Source: Distichodus sexfasciatus (Eukaryota > Chordata > Actinopteri > Characiformes > Distichodontidae). From it: a DNA stretch of 64,000 bases. Both the position numbers and the translations under genes were made by a program. Shown in pieces: positions 22,061-33,655 of this stretch. A model generated the notes under the pieces. The model ran no database searches, was not told the DNA's origin, and saw only the letters and a list, made by a program, of their open reading frames with translations. Position 1 is the first letter of the stretch. Each line of letters begins with the position of its first letter. The stretch spans positions 1,490,450 through 1,554,449 of the forward strand of contig JAVGVS010000012.1 of NCBI GenBank assembly GCA_032718565.1, read 5' to 3'.

Positions 22061-24190
22061 TAATCTTAACTTTATCAGAGCAACATTGTCCCAGTTTAAT
22101 CAGAGGTTAAGTACTGTTTGCTCAAGCATTGAAGTTTAACTAAAAAAAACTATGTGGATAAACAACATCCGGATATTAGCTATCAGCTTTGATGCTTGAA
22201 TGATGAAAGGATTATGGGCCACTCCTTTCAGAGCCATGTGACCGATGCCATATTTGTTTTACTGATAGTCAATAAAGCAATGGCAGTCAGACTGTCTTTA
22301 TACTTTTATGAAGAGCCATTTGAGATGTATCAAGACCTGCATCAAATCTCCAAACAGCATGAAAGAATTCATTACTTTTACAAGTATGTTCATGGGAAAC
22401 AAACTTTAGATGTATACGCTGAAACTTAATAAAAGCAACAGTAAATTGATTAAGAATTCTTTTTGGATTGGAGCTCCTACAAATGAGTAGTTAATTAATG
22501 CGTTTTTATGCAATTCAGTTTTTGTGCACGGAATTACTCAGAAATAATTTCACGTACCGAGAAATGAATGTAATGTCCGAATGTAAAGTACAAAGTCTCG
22601 TGATTCCGACGGTATGTGTGTGATTTCTGGGTTATTAATCCTTTAATAGGATTATAGGATTCTGAGTTAATAATCCATTAATTAATAAGCAATGCACAGA
22701 TTTTCCCAATCAATAACACATCTGATACAACTGATTAGCTATTTAGAAATGTGGAACTTCAGTGTGTTAGTGCAGGAAATAACAAATCTATGCATAGCAT
22801 TAGGAATCAGGGAACATGATTGACAAACGCTGGCTTACATCACTCATTTTCAGTCCAATTTGTGCTTTCCAGAAGACTTCCATCAAACTTCACATATATG
22901 TACAAGGTAGATGCACTACTGTACATCAGGTCTACATTAAAACCAAGCCTATTAATATTTGTGCACATCACTAGTTCTGGTGAGATAACATGACAGCTTT
23001 GACTGGTGATATTGTGGGCATGGTGTAATTTAGCGAAAGTGCTTAGGCAATACAAAAAGTGGCTGATCTTTTCAGTTTATGAGTCTGAAAGAAAAACAGA
23101 GCACATGTCACATCACTTTAATTCAAAGAGTGACACTTCATGAATCATTTTTGGAATCTGTGAAATGTGATTCAGCTACTTGTTCTTTTGATGCCACCTG
23201 GCTGAAACCAGAGGGGATTTCATCTTAGTGCTTGAAACAAGCATTCGCATTTGCTCTTAGACCTTGTAACTTATCAGCAGTATCATTAACAGTGATAATG
23301 AAAGGGGAACTGACATATATACATCATAACAGCACATTTTTTGACTATCATCTGGTTTTAAAATGTGATGGTTTTTTTTTCCCTTGAAAGTAGTAACAAC
23401 TTTTTTCCTCTCTGAGAACCTTCTTGAGTGGAGTCTGGACATAATGACAACTCTATACAGAAAGTGTATAAAAAGCGTAACTACTAATGGAAAATTATTT
23501 ATATTTGTTTTTGTTTTTTTAACAATAAAAAAGGCATAACTGCTAAAAACTAGAAGTCATTTATTGCTGACAAAGTCAGTGGTTGTACTCACTAAAGACT
23601 ATGCACATTTCCTTTTGATAGCTATGTCTTAGTAACAACTATACACTCTCAGATCCTTCTCCAAAGAGAACTGTAAATGAAAATGAAGGGGAAGTTCATT
23701 CATAAATTCAGGACCTGAAGCGGACTTATGAGATGATGTTACTCACCATGACATCTAAAAACAAAGACCCTCTTTCTCACACTTTTTCTCTAATTTTAAT
23801 AGAAAACTACTGTGTATACAATGGCATAAGCCCTAATAATTTGTAGCATTTTATAATTGACAAGAACATCCGTTATATTTTCTCATGGTTTAATCTCTTT
23901 TTACATCTGATTCCTTTGAATTTGCAATGACCCTGGTGTGGCTGCATTTCTGCAGACGATTATATTTAGGAGAAAATCTAGTTATAACAGAGTATTTATG
24001 CTTATAAATGTTCACACACCAAAAATGTCCAGGAACAAAGTACAAAAATGCATAGTAAAATTAAAATGAACAGTTTCATTCAATTGTAAAATGATAAAAT
24101 AATTCTTCTCACAAATGCACCTTTTCACTGCAATTGTCACTAATCTTCGTTTTGGAGCACTACTAACACTGGCTACTGTCAGTTCTAAGC
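22061..24190. other. No gene recognised
   Basis: AT-rich with no named repeat. The stretch 22630-22685 is rich in TTAATAATCC/GGATTAT strings that pair with each other. Short frames (22196-22429, 22840-23055, 23257-23442) carry no recognisable domain. Confidence 0.5.
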
Positions 24191-24267
24191 TTAGATGAGC
24201 CTTAAAAAAAAAGGTGTCAATGGCTGGCACACTTCTGAAAAAATAAGTGTGCTGAAGCTCACAGGGC

Positions 24268-24275
24268 TATATATA
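24268..24275 (+). promoter_or_regulatory. Candidate TATA box
   Basis: TATATATA lies 68 bases upstream of the ATG at 24336. A TATA box usually places the start site 25-32 bases downstream, here near 24296, which would leave a 5' untranslated leader of about 40 bases. This spacing is what makes the downstream frame worth attention. AT-rich strings are common in this window, so by itself the box is weak. Confidence 0.3.
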
Positions 24276-24335
24276 CGCCTGATTCATTCAGACACTCGCG
24301 TTCTGAATGGACGCAGGCGTGTTCACACTCTCAAC

Positions 24336-24581
24336 ATGGACAAGAGCAATACCGCAACACTCATCTTAGTAGTATCAGTTTTAGTCATAGCAAACCAAAC
24401 TGTAACAGCCCCAGCAAACTTCTCGCAGAGAGATTTGAAACACAACATGGCGCGTCACAGCCAATCAGAGTGCCGCACGCTCCCCGCCGCACAGGAAATG
24501 GGAACAAAAAGAGAAAGTAACAAACTGCAGTCCTTCTGCAAGCTCGAAAAAAAAGTTGGGGTAAAAGCCTCCTGCTTGTGA
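24336..24581 (+). CDS. Candidate small secreted protein or first exon
   Basis: The frame encodes 81 residues from an ATG in a strong Kozak context (A at -3, G at +4), with a TATA box 68 bases upstream. I chose this ATG over the in-frame one at 24195 because the latter lies upstream of the TATA box. The N-terminus has a textbook secretory signal: a basic start (MDKSNTAT), a hydrophobic core (LILVVSVLVIA) and a cleavage-like VTA/PA at about residues 24-25. The rest is hydrophilic and basic, with three cysteines and an NFS glycosylation sequon. There is no family I recognise. If spliced, possible donors are GAAA/GTAACA (about 24517) and GGG/GTAAAA (about 24559), which would make this exon 1 of a larger secreted protein. 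With no homology evidence it may still be chance. Confidence 0.3.
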   Translation: MDKSNTATLILVVSVLVIANQTVTAPANFSQRDLKHNMARHSQSECRTLPAAQEMGTKRESNKLQSFCKLEKKVGVKASCL

Positions 24582-24599
24582 GACCTAACCAGACATGGG

Positions 24600-24958
24600 T
24601 GACCTCCAGGCAGAGTTCAGACAGTGCTAGCAGTAGCGGTAGCTTGCTAGTGTGTTAAAAATAGCTTGGGCCCATTAAGCCCCAATATATCTTTATCAGC
24701 TAATCTTCAATTACTCTGGCAGGAGAGACTATCACTCATTTAATCTCATTATCTGATGGGCCAAAGCCCGGCCACATTGTGTGAGTCTGTGCAAGTCTGC
24801 TTTAGAGAGTGAGCAATTTAATCTCTCTCTCTTACTTTTCATAATGTGGTGCAAAATGTGCAAAATATGGCTAATTCATGCTCATTTTGAATTTAGTGAG
24901 GCTGTAAGTGCTAAAATGATGCTTTCATTTGCACAGTCCTAGAAATGACCAGGATTCA
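24600..24958. other. Candidate conserved non-coding block
   Basis: Repeat-free sequence with homeodomain-like TTCAATTACTC and CATTTAATCTCATTATC strings around a GGGCCAAAGCCCGGCCACA core. Textures of this sort are typical of vertebrate conserved elements, but no alignment is available. Confidence 0.22.
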
Positions 24959-24959
24959 T

Positions 24960-25003
24960 TTCTTGTATAACCATGTATGTGACAAATAAAGAATCTTGAA
25001 AGA
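24960..25003 (+). mobile_element. LINE/SINE 3' tail fragment
   Basis: TTCTTGTATAACCATGTATG followed by TGACAAATAAAGAATCTTGA. The same order recurs at 50.43-50.49 kb (TGTGTAACTATGTACG, then TAACAAATAAAGCATCTT), so this is an interspersed repeat tail. From memory it matches a common fish LINE end with GTGACAAATAAAGAATCTTGA. No coding part precedes it. Confidence 0.5.
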
Positions 25004-25029
25004 ACGCTTAAAATTCCTTATCCGAAAAA

Positions 25030-25350
25030 GCAGCCGCTGACTGCAATGCACCAGTGTTGGGATTTCTTCAACACTGCCTGCCCTCAGGTAATGGTCCTGA
25101 CCTCGGCGACCTGACAATGACCCACCACCAGGGAGGCAGGGCTGTCTGGGTGGCAGCTGCGGTGTGTCCCTGCTTTCTGCTTGGAACGAGAGCGTTCCAA
25201 GATTCCACACTCCCACTCCAACGCCAGCGCAGCAGGCTACTACCTGCTCCTGGAGTTCCTGTGTGGATCCGCCCGCATTTGGGAACCTGGAGGAATCACG
25301 CTCAGTTTCCTCCGTCACTCCCTTTCCAACACTCTGGCTCTCCCTCCCTG
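25030..25350. other. GC-rich complex block with perfect hairpin
   Basis: This is a sharp rise in G+C inside AT-rich DNA, with open frames on both strands and in several frames, as expected where stop codons are rare. It contains a perfect inverted repeat, CTTGGAACG-AGAG-CGTTCCAAG (25180-25201). A donor-like CAG/GTAATG lies at 25087/25088. None of the translations resembles a known protein. It could be a regulatory element, an unrecognised exon, or part of a repeat. Confidence 0.3.
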
Positions 25351-26596
25351 TACATCTAGTTCTTCCTTTGGATTAGACACCTTAATTACCTTACAAGTGT
25401 CTGAGAAAAGTAATTGCCCCAGTCCCACTGGCAACGAGATGTATAGACTATCATCAAAAATGTTAAAAACGTAAAATGTTGCTTTTCTTTGAGGATATGC
25501 AAAACAAACACAAACCTCCAACACAGGGTCTTTAAGAATTTTGCTCTAGCTAATTTTCACTTGACAATGGACATTTTCGCTTGGGCTACGGAAATTTCAA
25601 AACACGTAATGTTAGCATCAAGCACTAAAGGGATTAACATTTACTAACAGAAAATAAGATTAACTGACAAGAAATAGCACTATTCACTAGAACTTAGTGT
25701 CAGTTAGCCATCTAACAGTCAAGGTTTAAATTAGCTTTTGATGTTTTCTAAAAATCATGCAAACCTCTATCACAGTGGATACCTCCCAGGCTTCATTTAT
25801 TGTCTACTTGAAACCAATAGCACTTTTGTTCACAAAACCTTCAAACGAACTACACATGCAGGTTCTAACAACGTAGTTTACAAAAGAAACCTTATTTCAG
25901 TGCTCCTCTATTCTTTAAATGTTCTGGGTGTAGACATTTTCTTGAATTGGTCATAACTATTGTCAAATGCCTTGACAGCATTTCATGTAATAAACATTAA
26001 ACATTAGACATTTCTATCCACAATTTGTGTGATAAGATTCCAAAAATTCACAATTTTACACGCAGCAGCTCTAAGCTTTCATTCCAATTTGTTCCCTACT
26101 GCTGGAGTACTACCATGGTTTGGGGAAGGTGAAGGCATATTTTTATCTCTAGTAAGAACATTCAGTGCCCTGCTGCCAATCCTCCATCACTCCAGATCAG
26201 GACAGGGAAAGGGCGCATGCAAATATATGCAGATGAGTGGATGACCCAGTAGATGGCAGGGGTGGGTACTGCAGCAAAAGAGGTTGGAAGTTAATGCCAG
26301 CTCACACAGGTAGCTACTCAAGAGAAATATGAAAATAGTTTTAGACAGCTTTGGTCAGATGTGCATGATCCTTAGTTAAATCAGTTGTGTGATGGTTAAT
26401 GTTGGAACGCCAATTATTTATACACAGAAATCTACCATTTTGCCCTGCAAATGTAATTCATGTTAATATTTAGTGGCATAGGCAAGATCTTTAAAGACAC
26501 TGTCTAATATTAAATTTAGTAAATAAGTTAAATATAGTAAAATATTAATTTCAAAAAGCTTGAAAAAGTGCAGGTCTGGATAGATTACAGATATTT
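25351..26596. other. No gene recognised
   Basis: No repeat family, RNA gene or supported coding frame was seen. Confidence 0.5.
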
Positions 26597-26816
26597 GGGC
26601 CTCACTGACCAACACTTCCTAATTTTGTTCTTAAATTTGTTTTTTATGAAAGTTGAGATATTTAAATAGTATAATATTATATTACAATAGAATTGAAGAA
26701 ATCCCAATACATGTAAGCTAATGTTTTGCACAAACAGGCAGGATTTATAGATTCTGCTTACTCTAAGAACAAATCTCAAAAAAGAAAACATTGAACTGGA
26801 TTGATCAACCATTGGC
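26597..26816. mobile_element. MITE-like repeat family D, copy 3
   Basis: About 220 bases that start GGGCCTCACTGACCAACAC and end TTGATCAACCATTGGCC, so the two ends pair imperfectly as terminal inverted repeats. The interior shares TTTAAATAGTATAATATTAT and TAGAATTGAAGA with 9.77-9.80 kb. It has no coding capacity, as expected of a non-autonomous element moved by a transposase from elsewhere. The frame 26585-26812 on the minus strand is a by-product. Confidence 0.55.
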
Positions 26817-28659
26817 CATAAGCAGAAAGGTTAAGACGATTTGCTGCCAAACTAAGCAGGAAACAGTTGAGCATTTATTGTTTCTCTAGCAGACTTAAAC
26901 TCTTTAGTGTATGAGACAGAATTGCAAAATGTGTGAAAAGGACAGAAGAAAAATCACACTTGCACATGTCAATGTTGCACCTTGCTGTCTTATCAAGCAG
27001 CTGTTTTGTCACCTCCTATTCAGTGTCATGCAAATGTTAGTTTCATGACAAACCAAGAAACATTCATAAAACAAACTATGTAAAAGATCAGTTCAAGTCT
27101 TGTTGTCTAGCATCTCAGTCCTGAAAGTCTGCAAAGTGAATACAGCATTGTTTTCTGACAGATAGAACAGATAGTGATAGTGTCCTTGCGCACTGAATTG
27201 AGGTTGACGTTACGTATAGCCCATGTTGGTGGAAAACCACCGTCAGCCTTCCATACAGCACTGCGTCTAACCAATCACTGCACAGTTGGTGGGCTGGTGG
27301 GAACTTTCTTGTGGAGTTCTTGCTAACTAAACGTGCATTCTCATGCCATTCATTTGCATAATGGACAGAGAGGGTTTACATTTTGTTTCCCCTTCTGTCT
27401 TTTCTACTAAAAACAGTACTGCTTAAGTTTCCTATTTTCTTCTTTAGAAAATAGTTGAATCGATTGGTGCACAGTCATTATCAATCATAAGGCAGACGGA
27501 ACAGAGGGCGTGAAATAGAGGATTAAGGAACAGAAAGTAGATTTGAAACCAAATGAAAGAAAGTAGATTAAAAGGAGCGGAAAGATGAAACCCACCCCAC
27601 ATCCTGGTAGGGTGGTTTATCTCTCTGTTTCTCTCTCTCTCAACCTATTTTCCTTGCATAGGCAGAGTTAGGGGTTTCTCATCACTGGAGGAGGGAGGGG
27701 CAGGCAGATATATACCTGTTAGTTTACACAGATGCTGAGAACCATACAAGTAAACACAGGTGATGAAGTGTAGAGACGGGAGCAATGGACAAAGTGGTTG
27801 TTTTTCTAATGAAAAAAAAGTAGCATAAAGATATTACAAATTCTTATAGTTGGTTCGTACACTCTAGTTAAAAGTACTTAATTTGACTTTTTTTTTTTTT
27901 TTACAAATAACAAATTTATCACCAATTCAGTGAAATTCAATGTGATTCAATAACAAATCTCAATCACTAAAATATTAATGAATGTGATAAAGTTAAGGCA
28001 AAAGTAATTAATCAAAAATTTATCAATCACAACTGATTTTAATTAACAAACCAAACCAAATATCCTATTATTATGAAATTGTGAATTCGTTAAAGACACC
28101 TACAAGAAATGACACTGACACGCCTCTTGAATTACCTTCAACATATTTTAAAATCTCAAAGTTTATGCTTCCTACTTTTACAAATGTCACCACAATAATC
28201 ATTTATTTTAGTTCACATTATATCTTACTGATGGAACCCTACTATTAAACTGAAATGTAATTTATTTTGCATATAGAAACAAATGAAAATTCGATGAACC
28301 CAACAAAAGTCTAAGAAAAGTGAGTGAAATAACAATTCGTACTGTTGAAAAGTTTCAGAGAGTTGTCAGAGCATCAACTCCAACACCAACACCAAACTTT
28401 TGTAAGTTTTGGTGATCTTTTTCTTTCTGTAGCTAAATTAAATGTAAGTGTTTTTGACATAATCAAAGTTTAATTTGAATGCAACGACCATTTGAATACA
28501 ACATGTGTTAAGGATATAAAAAACCAGGAATAAAAGAATATATATACGGTACGTATATTGTCAATTCAAACACTGTCATATGGGTTCATTATGGACAATA
28601 TTAACGTGAAACCATTTTTAAGGAAAAAGGTTAGTGTCAATTTAGTTGTTCTACATTTA
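26817..28659. other. No gene recognised; octamer-bearing block at 27.2-27.4 kb
   Basis: The part 27200-27375 is repeat-free and carries CCAATCAC and an octamer-like ATTTGCAT within 90 bases. A poly-T of about 14 lies near 27888. Otherwise the sequence is AT-rich and featureless. Confidence 0.4.
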
Positions 28660-28875
28660 GTGAAAGTGAGTGATTATTTGTCATTGTGAACACATTACAG
28701 CACATAGGGTACCACAATGAAATGTGATTTAACATGTAGTGCCCAGGGAGCAGTGCTTGGGGACGGTCCCTTGCTCATGAGTACCTCAGTGGTACCGCTA
28801 CTGACCTGTGATTCAAACCGACGACCTTCCGATTAGGGAGAGGCAAACTCCTTAACCTTTACGCTACCAACTGCA
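28660..28875 (-). mobile_element. SINE family A, reverse, internally shortened
   Basis: Begins with GTGAAAGTGAGTGATTATTT (reversed tail) and ends with ACGCTACCAACTGC (reversed head). The segment between the GTGCTGTG repeats and the CCCAGGGAGCAG block is reduced compared with the copy at 20.7 kb. The reversed box B (GTGATTCAAACCG) is degenerate. Confidence 0.88.
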
Positions 28876-31449
28876 CCATATATTTTTGTGTAAAAATGCA
28901 AGCTGCCTCAAAATGAGTGTTTATACAAAAGAAAGCCAGCAAAACAAAGCACAGATCATTTTATATATTTAATTAAACTTGATTCTTCCATCACATAATA
29001 TTTTGGGTATTGAATTTTCTCACACTCTGTGTGAGAAATAATGTTTATAATCATTGTGCAGTCAACAGATAATTCAAAAGGTAGAAGAGCGTAATTTTTC
29101 CTCTAAGTTGTCGAAGTGTGAGTTCATATTTGTATTTCAGTCCTAATCACAGAGCAATGACACCATTTGAGAGCCTTCAAAAAACATCAACAAAGCTATC
29201 TGTCAAAGGCTTCCGGTGGTTGTTTTTAGCTGTGAGTGGGACAAAACATACACAAAGTAGGGGAAGTTGAGTTTTAAAGATGAAAAAAGTGCTATTTCAG
29301 TGAATGGCTGCTCTCCCCACCACCACCACACACACATATGCACTCACTCTCAAACTTCTCTACATACGTCTCTCTTGTCTGCACACGAGACCAATATAGA
29401 ATGATGCAGAGCAGCGGTTTGTGTGTTCCTAAGTGCCATTTCTAAGAATTTATACAGCACTCGTGTAACTGTGATGGTCTCGAATCTCCTAAAATAGAGC
29501 TCTGACTCTTCACTGCATCTTCGCAAGGGTGTCCTACATAAGATAAAAAGAATGTGCATGTATAAGGACATCTATATGAAGGCTAAGATGCAAAGATTAT
29601 GTTAGCTGAAACTGTGGTAGTGCATGTGAATTTTAGGTGAGAGTGAAAATTTAGGTGAGAGCAAAAAAAACAGGCCTAACATTGTCATTGTTGCTGATCT
29701 CAGACAAGAGTATATGCAAAACCATAACATTAAGTTTAGTGCAGTTTGTTTTTCACACCTCCAGGCCCCCCAAGTTCAAACTGGATTCATGGCCATATTT
29801 GGAGTTCAGAGTTAAAAGGAAATCAACCCAAGTGTAACAGCGCCACCAGCGACCCGTCACAAATTGGTATTTCACACCCAAAAATGCAAATGGAATGAAT
29901 AAAAGCTATGGGGAACTTTTAAGATGAGTTTCCAAAAGTTTTTCATTCATTGCTACTCACATAATGTCTTCGGAGGTCCCCTTTATAGAGTTTCTGTACA
30001 GCCTGCACACAGTTTTTGTCTTACAGAGTTATGAGATTTGAGTCATTCAGGCATCATCAGCATTGCTCAGACTGATTATACACTTTAAAAAGTGACACTT
30101 TAAACCTGCAAATAGACTGTGTAAATAGACTGCAGGTGCATTTCTTGTATTTCTAAGTGCAACCAGTAGAAAATAGTTATTAATTTCATTAAAAGTTTCA
30201 TTTCTTCAACAACAACATCAAGACACTGTAAAGTTTGTGAATTAAGCTTAGATCTAAATTTGTACATACATGCTACCTCTAGAATGTACTCGCTCAAAAT
30301 AATTAAATGAATATTTAAAGTACAACGATGCTTTTCTTTCTGTGCCTGTTGTTTTTTGAAGGGGGAGTGCGTATGCTGTTCTGTCAAATTCTCTATTTTG
30401 CATTTTTGGCTCTGCCAGAGGCCCATGTGGCTTTCTGAGAAAAGAGGGAGTGAGCGAGAGTTAGTTTTTGGATGATAAAAATGAAAGGAGAAGACGGACT
30501 GAACTGTTTCATTTTGCGCCCTGCTGTCCCCTGCTTCTGTTGCTGCTTTGATGAAAAACTGATATTATGAAACGGGAGATTTGTGTTCTCCAAATGGACT
30601 TGACTCTGTAAATTCACATATATGATGGATATGGAAAATGATGTTGTCAAATTTATTTATGTCATAGTTAACACTAATTAACAGCCAGCTTCCCTGCATG
30701 CAATAAAATTTACGCCACACTATCTACCGTGCTGTACATCCATTGGTTGGCTGTACACACACAGACAAAATTCGCAAACAGAACTGTGCTTGTGTTTGTG
30801 TTAATGTGTGACACAGGATGCCCAAATGTTCTTTGATGCTTTGACGTACCTGTGGTGTCACTGACTGCTCTGAGACAGTAGCAGTGCCACCGAAATCTTT
30901 CCGACTCAAAAATCTTAAAGGCCATCCTTTCCAAGCCTATAGCTGACATTACTTTGGAATGTAATGCATATAGTTGTCACAAGACACCATAAAAAAGACC
31001 ATAATGTGAACGTACAAATGACATGTTATTGTCATGGGAAACCACACCCCTCAATACCACACACACATTCACACACAGAAAGGTCAAGGAGTTCATCCAC
31101 ACCCAACAAAACACTTTCCTGTTTCCGGTTTACATCCTTAAAACTAAGCCACTGTTTTTTTTTAACTAAAATGAATCATTATTCAAATCATTTATTTAAT
31201 GAAAATGCATGGCTCATTACACTATATAGAATTAAAATACGGAATGAAGATAAGGATACCTGTTGTGGTTCAACCCTGGGCCTCAAAGCAACAAGTGCGT
31301 CATAATTCCCAAAATATTTAAAGAAAAAGGCTGTTCTTACCTGCAGTGATGTTTACTGTGCTAATCTCAGGGATCTGCTATGTTATGTTCAAGCTAACAC
31401 TTGATTACATTTACTCAAACTTCTACCGGTACCTCTAGTACAAATGTTT
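28876..31449. other. No gene recognised
   Basis: Short minus-strand frames at 29350-29571 and 30100-30650 have no recognisable domain. The stretch 30470-30560 is somewhat more complex than its surroundings, but no motif identifies it. No SINE was found. Confidence 0.5.
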
Positions 31450-31667
31450 AAGTGAGTGATAATTTGTCATTGTGAACACAGCACAGCATACAGCACACAG
31501 CACGAAATATAATCTCTGCAGTAGGCAGCTTTAGCAGCACCCCTGGAGCAGTGCTTGGGGACGGTACCTTGCTTATGAGTACCTGAGTGCTACCTGTATT
31601 AGTCCGGACTTGAACCAGCAACACTCCGATCACGGGGCCAACTCCCTTACTGTTATGCTACCAACTG
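31450..31667 (-). mobile_element. SINE family A, reverse
   Basis: Runs from AAGTGAGTGATAATTTGTCA to TATGCTACCAACTG. It shares the CAGTGCTTGGGGACGGTACC block with the copies at 28.7 and 43.6 kb. The body between AGCACGAAATATAATCTC and GCAGGTAGTC-type sequence is shortened. The reversed box B region is GGACTTGAACCAGC. Confidence 0.88.
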
Positions 31668-31978
31668 TAACTGTACTGTGTATCTGTTGTTTATGATGTT
31701 GTCTGTTAATAAAGTCTGCACTTCATTATGGATGTTATGGGCAATAGCAACAAAGCTGTTTTTTTAATAATTCCTTATGCATTCTTTTAGTTCTGTACCA
31801 CACATGTTTTGTTTTAGATAGATATTTTAAAAAAAAGAAACATTAAAAAATTAGCTATGATTATTTACTATGATTAACATGTTCATTTTTCTATTGATTC
31901 CCAATTTCCTAATGCAAATAATTACATATGTCTGTTTCATTAGCTGAAATAAATGAGCAAATATACAGTATATATAAC
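31668..31978. other. No gene recognised, AT-rich spacer
   Basis: A short AT-rich spacer between a family A and a family B SINE, with A- and T-runs and no motif that can be named. Confidence 0.6.
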
Positions 31979-32226
31979 ATGGAGTTTGCATGCTCTCCCC
32001 GTGTTTGTGTGGGATTTCTCTGGGTGCTCCAGTTTCCACCCACAGTCCAAAGGCATGTAATATAGGTTAATTGGCCCCGTAAGGTGTGAATGTGTGTGAC
32101 TGTGTGAGTGAGTGTGCGTGCCCTGCGGTGTGTTGGCGCCTGCCCAGGGTTCCCGGGATAGGCTCAGGTCCCCTGGCGACCCCAGTTGGAATTCAGCGGT
32201 TCAGAAAATAAATGAATGAATGAATA
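31979..32226 (+). mobile_element. SINE family B, 5'-truncated
   Basis: Starts within the body (CATGGAGTTTGCATGCTCTC), so the tRNA-like head is gone. It retains CCACAGTCCAAAGGC, the GTGTGAATGTG block, CCCTGCGGTGTGTTGGCGCC and a tail of ATGAATGAATGAATAA. No clear target-site duplication was found. Confidence 0.88.
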
Positions 32227-32760
32227 ATTAAAATGGGAAACAAGGTATGCAATGGGAACAATGGCATTGTTTGTTTAATAACGTAATTTTTAAAAAATAT
32301 ATTAAATCTCAACAATAACAGGCAAAAAAGTAAAAGAAATGTAAAGCTATCTCTCACACATACATAGATTGTTAAGAAGCTTATTTGAATCCTTTCATGC
32401 ATCAGCTATGATCCACTCAACTAAAACATAAGGAAGGTTGTCCAATCATTTATACACTATAGATGAAAGGAATAAACCAAATATGATCAGATAAAGTGAA
32501 AGTGTGCGTGCAGTTTGTCACAGGTGTGTGGTTTTGTAGGTTAGCACCTAGAGAATTGCAAGTTCTGCTGTGTGCCATGCTGCTCTCTTAAAAACAAACG
32601 CATTGCAAAAGTATATATATACAGTTTCTTGAAGTTGAATGTTTGGGTTGTTAGGGTTTGTTATAATTATTCAAAAATGAAGGAATGGCTACTTTTTGGG
32701 TGTTGTCTGGCATTGATTAATTCTGTTCTTCAATAAAATTATTTAAATTATTTTTAAATT
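32227..32760. other. No gene recognised
   Basis: AT-rich, with no element identified. Confidence 0.55.
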
Positions 32761-32835
32761 ACGCAATTACGACCGAACCAAAGAAGCTTCTCTGAGCTCT
32801 GCAGACAGACTGGTCTTACGTATCCCTTTAACTCT

Positions 32836-32889
32836 GCCTTTCCCCTCTTTTCCTCCCTTTTCCCTCTCTTTCCTTCCCTGCCTCCCTCT
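32836..32889 (+). repeat. Polypyrimidine tract
   Basis: About 54 bases are almost purely C and T on the plus strand (for example TTTCCCCTCTTTTCCTCCC). Long one-strand pyrimidine runs of this kind can form triplex (H-DNA) structure. It sits at the left edge of a candidate conserved block. Confidence 0.8.
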
Positions 32890-33080
32890 GGGTGCCTGAG
32901 CCTCAAGGGACAGTGACGGGTGACAATGTAATTACTGCCTTGGTAAATACAGCTTTCCCTCTGTAACAGCGCCGCCACTTTGAATAACAGCAGCCTGTAA
33001 TGTTCCCGCGTCTTCTAAACATCAGTCTGCTCTCAGGGAGGTTTGTGGCCAACACTGAAAATGGACTTTTAATCATGGTG
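32890..33080. other. Candidate conserved non-coding block
   Basis: A complex, CG-containing stretch with a homeodomain-like ACAATGTAATTACTGCC, followed by CAGCGCCGCCACTTTGAATA and TGTTCCCGCGTC. It is flanked by AT-rich DNA and free of any repeat I know, which suggests selection, but no comparison is available. Confidence 0.25.
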
Positions 33081-33534
33081 GGTTTTACAATGCAGACAAA
33101 ATAAAGTCCTTACAATGTTAATGTGATGCAAGCAGATTTGGCATAGACTGGAAACAAATAATAATGAAAAATGAGATTCTGTTAAACATTAAATTAGATA
33201 CATGCTGTTAATAGATGTCCTCAAAGTATTTTATTTAAGACTTTATCTACAGGAATATATATATTCTGATTTATATTAGGATTCTAGGTGTGCAACAACA
33301 CATCAATCTACATCCACTGTTGATTCAGTTACCAAAGAGCTCGCACCATCAACTAATGGATTGAGGAATTCATGGATGGAGTCCACGTTGGTGAAGATGG
33401 AAGATTAACAAATCTGAAAGGTGAAGTGGACAGAGCTTATACATTTGAGAGTGTATGAAAATCAAACACTCAAAAATGTTTTAATTAATTACTTAATTTG
33501 CTTTAAAAGTTTTACTTAATAAAATACTTTTTTT
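33081..33534. other. No gene recognised
   Basis: Nothing was identified apart from AT-rich low-complexity runs near 33470-33530. Confidence 0.5.
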
Positions 33535-33655
33535 CTCAGTAGCTTGTAGTGTCGCTAACTGCTACATTAAAACAGTAGCTTGTTTAGGTTTAGCTACTTT
33601 TAATTAAGTCACTTTTAGCTTAAAAAGGTCACCTCTGTAATACCACCAGTACAAT
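33535..33655 (+). mobile_element. Repeat family E fragment, copy 1
   Basis: AGTAGCTTGTAGTGTCGCTA then CTACATTAAAACAGTAGCTT and TTTAGCTACTTTTAATTAAG. The same series occurs at 43.13-43.19 kb (plus strand) and reversed at 51.66-51.71 kb. The AGCTACTTTT/GTAGCT vocabulary is that of a fish hAT-like element I recall. This copy has no recognisable termini. Confidence 0.5.

Noticed and set aside
32754..32978. Basic GREGKRGKREEKRGK-type minus-strand frame
   Set aside because: Translation of the reverse complement of the polypyrimidine tract.
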